Assembly (NCBI GenBank): GCA_002179805.1
Contig: NAVB01000066.1
Coordinates: forward strand, 32,859 to 96,858
Reading direction: 5' to 3'
From: Acanthamoeba lenticulata
Taxonomy: Eukaryota > Discosea > Longamoebia > Acanthamoebidae
DNA length: 64,000 bases
The translations under genes were made by a program, and so were the position numbers. Shown piece after piece: positions 57,140 through 64,000 of this stretch. The number at the start of each line of letters is the position of its first letter. Within the stretch, counting starts at the first letter, position 1. The notes beneath the pieces were generated by a model, which saw only the letters and a program-made list of their open reading frames with translations, was not told the origin of the DNA and made no database searches.

Positions 57140-59776
57140 ATGCGACACTTTACTTCGGGCTCTATCTTCAGTCGCTTCCTGAAGCTGGTTGTGCTGGCCG
57201 TCCTCTTCCTCTGGGCCACCTCGCTCTTCCTGGCCTCACCCCAGGACTCGGATGCGTCCGAGATGCGGCCCGCAGCGCTCGGGCTCCTCTCCTTCTCCTC
57301 CATCAGTGCCGAAGATGATGCTTCTCCCATCCCCGCGGCACACGCCGCTTCCGACCAAGCCACGGCCGAGGCGTTGGCGCGCCTCGAGGCGCAGTACGCA
57401 CGCGAGCGCCAGGAGCGCGTGGAGCTGCAGAAGCACCTCGACGACCTCCTCACGAAGCAGCAGGATCTGCAGGGCCAGCTGGACATCCTGCGTCAGCAGA
57501 TGCCACTGCCCGAAGAGCGTATGGAAGGCGCAGCCAAGCCGCCCGAGATCGGGTACACGCGCTGGGCCAAGAACTATTACAACACCCGCCGTGACGATGG
57601 GGATGACACCAGTGACGCCGAGAAGTCGCAGAACGCCGAGACAAACAAACAGGAGCAGCCGATGGAATCCATCGCCGTGGCCGGGCAGAAGGGCATGACA
57701 CTGCCCCACCTGAAGGCGGCCGCTGACGCGACGCCCAAGCAAAGCGAAGCCGTGCTGGCCGAGATCAAGCGCGCCCAGGAGGAGGGGCTGGAGAGCTCCG
57801 AGGGCGGCCAGTGCGTGCTCCCCAATAAGCTCGACTACAAGAAGAACTTTTGGACCGGCCGCGGTTTCGTGGGCTGCTGTCGCTCGGGCAACTGCAACAA
57901 CTACCAGGTACCTCTTCTACCTTGCTCTCCCCCTTCAACATGTTTTTATGTGTGCCCCCACCAATCAAAGAGACCTCGTGCTTTCTCCGTTACTTGAAAA
58001 GGCGGAAATAGTTCTGACCAATCATGGCCCTGTCCGGCTCTTGCCTTTTATGTGTGCCGTCACACAGCTGCGCGACAAGGGGAGGTTGCTGCTTTCTACC
58101 TGCGACGAAAGCGCCCAGCTGTCCTGGGGTCAAGAGAGGCGCACCGTTGCTCCTAACCAACTGTTCTCCCTCTCCAAGATTCCTCAAGGTATGTATGAAG
58201 TTTTATTTTTACGTTGTTTTAAGAATACTCTTTTATTCTTGCATGTTCTATTTTTCTTTCTTTCTTTTTTATTTTTGTTAATTATAAATCATATGATTGT
58301 CCCCCGGCTACAGTGCAATACGTCAAGTTCACCTGCAAGGGAGTCGAGGAGCTGGTCGTGATCCCCACGACCAACGAGCAGGCCCACAAGCAGGCCCTCG
58401 CCCACAACGCCACGTCAGCCGCGGCCAAGCCCAACGTGGTGGTGATGATGATCGACGCCGTCTCGCGCGCCCAGTTTGTGCGCGCCATGCCCGAGACGCT
58501 GGGCCTCTTCGAGAAGTGGCGCAACGACGCCGAGGGCCGCTACAGCGTGTTCGACTTTGAGTTCTTTGGCACGCTGGGGGCCTACTCCCCGCCCAACCGC
58601 TACGCCTTCTTCTCCGGCTTCCCGTTCGGCGACAACCAGGCCTTCTTCGAGGGCTCGCCCTTCCCCGACGAGGAGAAGGCCCTGCGCACGGAAGAGCGAA
58701 AGGGCGTGTGGATGTGGGACGTGCTGTCGGCCGAAGGCTACATGACCTTTTCAGCCCGCGACATGTGCTCTCGGTATGACGCGTCCCTCTTGGCCCCCGC
58801 CGCGTTGTTGTGCCGTCGTTGTGGCCAAGCCCAGGCTGACACGTCGACAAAAAACGACCGACCAACAAACACAGGGCGGCCAGCTTCGTGTACGAGGACT
58901 TTGTGTCGCGGCCCTGGACCGACGTCCACTTCCAGGACATCTTCTGCGAACACGGCTACAAGGCCCACGCCTCCGCGGCCGAGCATTGCCTCAAGAGTGC
59001 GTCCTTCCGTCCTTTGCCTCTCTCGTCCCACGCGAGACAGTTGAGGCTCACGCGGCCGCTCCTCTTTTTCCACTGCGCAGCGCGATACGCGCACCAGTAC
59101 GTGCTCGAGTCGGGCGCGCTGTTCCACGAGACCCACGCCGACGTGCCGCGCTTCGCCTACCTCGACTTTGCCGGAGGGTGCGTCTCGGCCCTCCAATCGC
59201 GTTGTCTGAGCCCTCAGTTATAACTGACCAGTCATGGGCATCACCGTCATCAGGCACGAGCCGTCGATGCGAATCGTGCGCACGATGGACAAGGACCTGG
59301 TCGAGTTCCTCCCGCGCTTCCTGGCCGACCAGAACACGATCGTCGTGCTTGCCTCTGACCACGGCATCGGCTACGGCAAGCAGCACATCACCAAGGACGG
59401 GTACGTTGACGACGGGCGAACGCCACCCGATCTCCTTTTTTGCGAGCTTTTGGCTGACGACTTGCGTGTCGACAACAGGCCGCTGGAGGAGCGGCTGCCG
59501 GCCCTGTACGTGATCGCGCCCAACCGCGTGCTGGCCAAGGAGAGCCGCGTGCAGCTGGCCCAGAACACACACAAGCTGGTCACCGGCCTCGACGTATTTG
59601 TCACTGTGGCAGACCTCGCCGGCGTGCCGGCCAGCGTGACCGAGCGGAGGCCGTGGGCGCACAGCCTGGCGCGCGAGATGGAGTCGCGCAACTGCCGCGA
59701 GGCGGGCATCAACGTGCACGCTTGCCCGTGCTCGCTCTGGGACGGCGTCACCAAGTCCCGCATCACGTGGAAGTGA
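57140..59776 (+). CDS. DUF229 sulfatase-like type II membrane protein, copy 2
   Basis: ATG 57140, stop 59774-59776, with the same exon plan as copy 1. The anchor is FLKLVVLAVLFLWATSLFLA, followed by the stem (ARLEAQYARERQERVELQKH) and TKQQDLQGQLDILRQQMPLP, identical to copy 1. Catalytic-fold motifs are NVVVMMIDAVSRAQFVR, GTLGAYSPPNRYAFFSGFPF and VLASDHGIGYGKQHIT, with the same Cys-rich end INVHACPCSLWDG. Copy 2 has a longer stem insert (DTSDAEKSQNAETNKQEQPM) and a longer second intron zone. Some exons (around 58543-58760) are almost the same as copy 1 at the DNA level while introns differ, pointing to recent duplication with purifying selection or gene conversion. Likely a Golgi or surface enzyme; substrate unknown. 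Confidence 0.85.
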
Positions 59777-59926
59777 CCTCTCCTCCACGTCCCTTTCCCA
59801 AAAGCAGCGCGCGGAGGGTGTCGGTAGTGCACCTCTCGCCCTCCTCGCGTTGTGCAAATGAAGTGGTCACAAATGCATCCTTTAAAATTATTTTTATTTT
59901 ATTATTTTATTATATTTTTTTTGACT

Positions 59927-62020
<2,094 letters not shown>

Positions 62021-62173
62021 CTTGTGTGCCGCTAAAAGAAAACGAGCCTTTTCTTGCTCTTTTTCCCTCAAAGCGGCGGGAACTCCTGCGGCTCCGGCTT
62101 CGTTCTTTTGATACTCTTCTTTCGCGTTGCGATTTGTTGACGAACCCAACAAATAGAACGAAAGACATCCATT

Positions 62174-62869
62174 ATGTCCAAGTCATACAGCCGGGACGAA
62201 GTCGCAAAGCACAACAAGATGGACGACCTTGTACACTTCCCCCCCCCCACTTTTCACCTCGTCGCTTCTCTCACTCCCTTGTGCTGCTCCCGCCTCGCTT
62301 GTCATCACATTGTTGCATTTCCGCCTACGATAGTGGACCATCTACAAGGGCAAGGTCTACGACATAACTGCTTTTCTGGGTACAGGCTGCCTTTTCTTGG
62401 CTCTTTTTCTTTCTCTTTTCTTTTTGTGCTTCCTTCGGGAGAAGCAGCGGTTACGTTGAGACACCTCAACGAAATGGCAATGCCCACAAAAGGCAAAGTC
62501 TTGCCGGGTTTTGCTGTTTGGGTGCACCCGTGCCCAAATCTCACCAGAACTAGAACTGATTGTGCTTTATCTCTCGGGCGCGTGCGTGCTAGACGAACAC
62601 CCAGGAGGGGACGTCCTGCTGGTGAGAATAGCCTCCTCCCTCGTCTCCACTTGACGACGATTCTTCTTTTTCTTTTTGTTCTTCTTCGCTTCTCTCCCGC
62701 GCCAACACGCGATCTGTCTGAACGCCTGTGTCTGACACCGTGTGCTGACCGGGTCGCCGCGCAGCAAGGAGCCGGGATTGATTCGACGGACCTGTTCGAC
62801 GACGTGGGCCACTCGGACGAGGCCACCGGCATGCTCAAGCAGTACTACATCGGCGAGCTCAGCGACTAG
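62174..62869 (+). CDS. Cytochrome b5
   Basis: Four small exons. ATG 62174 starts MSKSYSRDEVAKHNKMDDL; after a 100-nt intron with a C run comes WTIYKGKVYDITAFL. A long intron of about 210 nt ends at GCGTGCTAG before DEHPGGDVLL, and the last exon gives QQGAGIDSTDLFDDVGHSDE, ATGMLKQYYIGELSD, stop at 62867-62869. Both heme-ligand His are present (EHPGG and VGHS). There is no C-terminal membrane anchor, so this is a soluble form of about 83 residues. It would carry electrons for desaturases or other reductases. The other reading frames over the long intron are noise. Confidence 0.9.
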   Translation: MSKSYSRDEVAKHNKMDDLVHFPPPTFHLVASLTPLCCSRLACHHIVAFPPTIVDHLQGQGLRHNCFSGYRLPFLGSFSFSFLFVLPSGEAAVTLRHLNEMAMPTKGKVLPGFAVWVHPCPNLTRTRTDCALSLGRVRARRTPRRGRPAGENSLLPRLHLTTILLFLFVLLRFSPAPTRDLSERLCLTPCADRVAAQQGAGIDSTDLFDDVGHSDEATGMLKQYYIGELSD

Positions 62870-63542
62870 TCGCTGCGTGTGTCTGTGTGTATTCTGGATT
62901 GTGTTTTTCTACGTGTTCATGTGTAGTGTGCTGACCGCGCAACAGAGCCACAACCCTCTGTTCGTGAAAAGCTACAAAATATCGCACATTCTTCACGTGC
63001 CTCCCTACCCGCAGCTCGTGAGTTCTAGATTGTGATCACTTATGGGGATTATGTGTGTCTGCATTAGGCAACGTCTTGCTGTATAGCTACGAGACCGGTC
63101 CATCTGGTCCCATGATTTCCCATGGTACAGTACTCTAAAAAGGACATTTTACTTGCCTAAAAAGGAGCTTCTTCGACGCGCCAGTTAGGTGATGTTGAGC
63201 AGGACGGATTTTTATGGATAGCGATCGCTAAAAGTGGATGGAGGTAACCGCACCTTGTGCCGTGTCCGGTAATCACGCGTGGAGAGAACGCGGCGCGACC
63301 CCTCAGACCACAAACACAGCTTCCTGACGTCAAGACCAACCGTTGTACCCGGACCAGGAGCATTTCTGCCCTGCAACGTAGCACCTCTTCGTCGCAGCTT
63401 ACAGTCACGTCAAATCCTGCTAGAGAGGTCGGAAGAGAAGGTCGCGGTTCAAGGGGAATAGAGAGCGAGAGAGAGACGTTTTGTTGTTGTTCGCTACAAG
63501 TCTCCAGCTGAAGCAACACGGCTGAAATAGCACGAACCGCTA
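62870..63542. other. Intergenic spacer upstream of the kinase
   Basis: About 670 bp. The first part carries GT-rich sequence (GTGTGTCTGTGTGTATT). Near 63130-63190 AT-richer sequence suggests the promoter of the next gene. No exon or RNA gene found. Confidence 0.4.
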
Positions 63543-64000
63543 ATGAGCGCTGAGGTCGCGGTTCCCCGGACGGCTGATGCGGAAAGCGTGGAAATCCAGG
63601 CTTCCATCTCCGCAACAACGACGGTTTCCACCAAGGCCGACAACAAAAACGAGACCTTGATCGCCGCCCAGTTAGCTCTCAACCTCAAGGCCATAAAGCC
63701 CGAGGAACACAAACACGACGAACACCCTGTGACGCCCTTAGCTTCTTCACCACGGCCCCTCCCCGAGGCGTACGTTGGCCACTCTCAGCTTTGGTCGAAA
63801 GACAGAAGTTGACTTGATATCCTTTGCATCTTTAGGTTGCGTTATCAACCGTTAGTCCAACCCAAGTGGCGAGAGTCCCTTGATGGCAACTACACCGTAA
63901 CACAGAAGAGCTTGGGCGAGGGCGCTTCCGGCAAAGTTATCCTTGCGGCGGTACGGATCGCCGGCCCTCACGATCTTGAACTAGTTCTGAAGATGTCGTC
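63543..64000 (+). CDS. 5' part of a protein kinase
   Basis: ATG 63543 starts a Thr/Ala/Ser-rich head (MSAEVAVPRTADAESVEIQA) running to about 63769; an intron GTACGT..TTTAG ends at 63835. The second exon reads LRYQPLVQPKWRESLDGNYT, then VTQKSLGEGASGKVILAAVR and IAGPHDLELVLKMS, where the window stops. LGEGASGKV is a glycine-rich loop and LKMS carries the probable VAIK-type Lys, so this is the start of a kinase domain. The class cannot be told from so little. Confidence 0.75.

Overview
The window looks like nuclear DNA of a free-living amoebozoan, most probably Acanthamoeba (A. castellanii-like). Exons are GC-rich with strong third-position GC. Genes are packed head to head or tail to tail and cut by many short (about 45-90 nt) GT-AG introns, often with GTACGT/GTGCGT donors, while UTRs and a few introns are AT-rich. 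The gene set fits: two mitochondrial PPR proteins, calpain, a secreted GH5 cellulase, F-box proteins, a CaMK-like kinase, NudC and cytochrome b5. I count about 33 protein genes, one partial at each edge. I found no tRNA, rRNA, CRISPR array or transposon. Exon joins were made by hand from splice signals and frame continuity, so spans are firmer than individual exon edges.  Layout. 1-13.4 kb: 3' end of an unknown gene; a polytopic membrane protein (-); a divergent pair of PPR genes (- and +); an SLC25-like carrier; a small ER-lumen (RDEL) protein; a broken ASCH-domain gene; a 3-hydroxyacyl-CoA dehydratase. 13.7-17.8 kb: a large E3 ligase joining RBR-type RING1/IBR modules to a MYCBP2-type RING-Cys-relay (RCR) catalytic end. 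17.9-23.3 kb: calpain (-), an IFI6/IFI27-family protein (+), GH5 cellulase (-). 23.6-30.3 kb: F-box protein (-), SHOCT-ZZ-UBA protein (-), hexose-6-phosphate epimerase-like protein (+), NudC (+). 30.3-36 kb: large-subunit catalase (-), protein kinase (-). 37-45.5 kb: Gln-rich protein (+), AT-hook/PAS protein (-), a decayed coiled-coil fragment (-), an F-box/Ras-like fusion (+), a membrane protein and a zinc-knuckle protein (+). 46-53.7 kb: GH16 pseudogene (+), an unknown membrane protein (-), selenoprotein O (+) with a TGA selenocysteine codon and a SECIS-like hairpin. 54-59.8 kb: tandem pair of DUF229 sulfatase-like type II membrane proteins. 59.9-64 kb: RlmN-type radical SAM enzyme (-), cytochrome b5 (+), start of a protein kinase (+).  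Themes. Several genes concern ubiquitin (RCR ligase, two F-box proteins, a UBA protein) or mitochondria (two PPRs, carrier, SelO, RlmN). Five pairs of genes are divergent with start codons about 90-160 bp apart, suggesting shared promoters. The most interesting items are the RBR/RCR hybrid ligase, selenoprotein O with its candidate SECIS, the F-box/Ras-like fusion, two GC-AG introns sharing the donor GCACGT, and three genes or gene remnants with broken frames.
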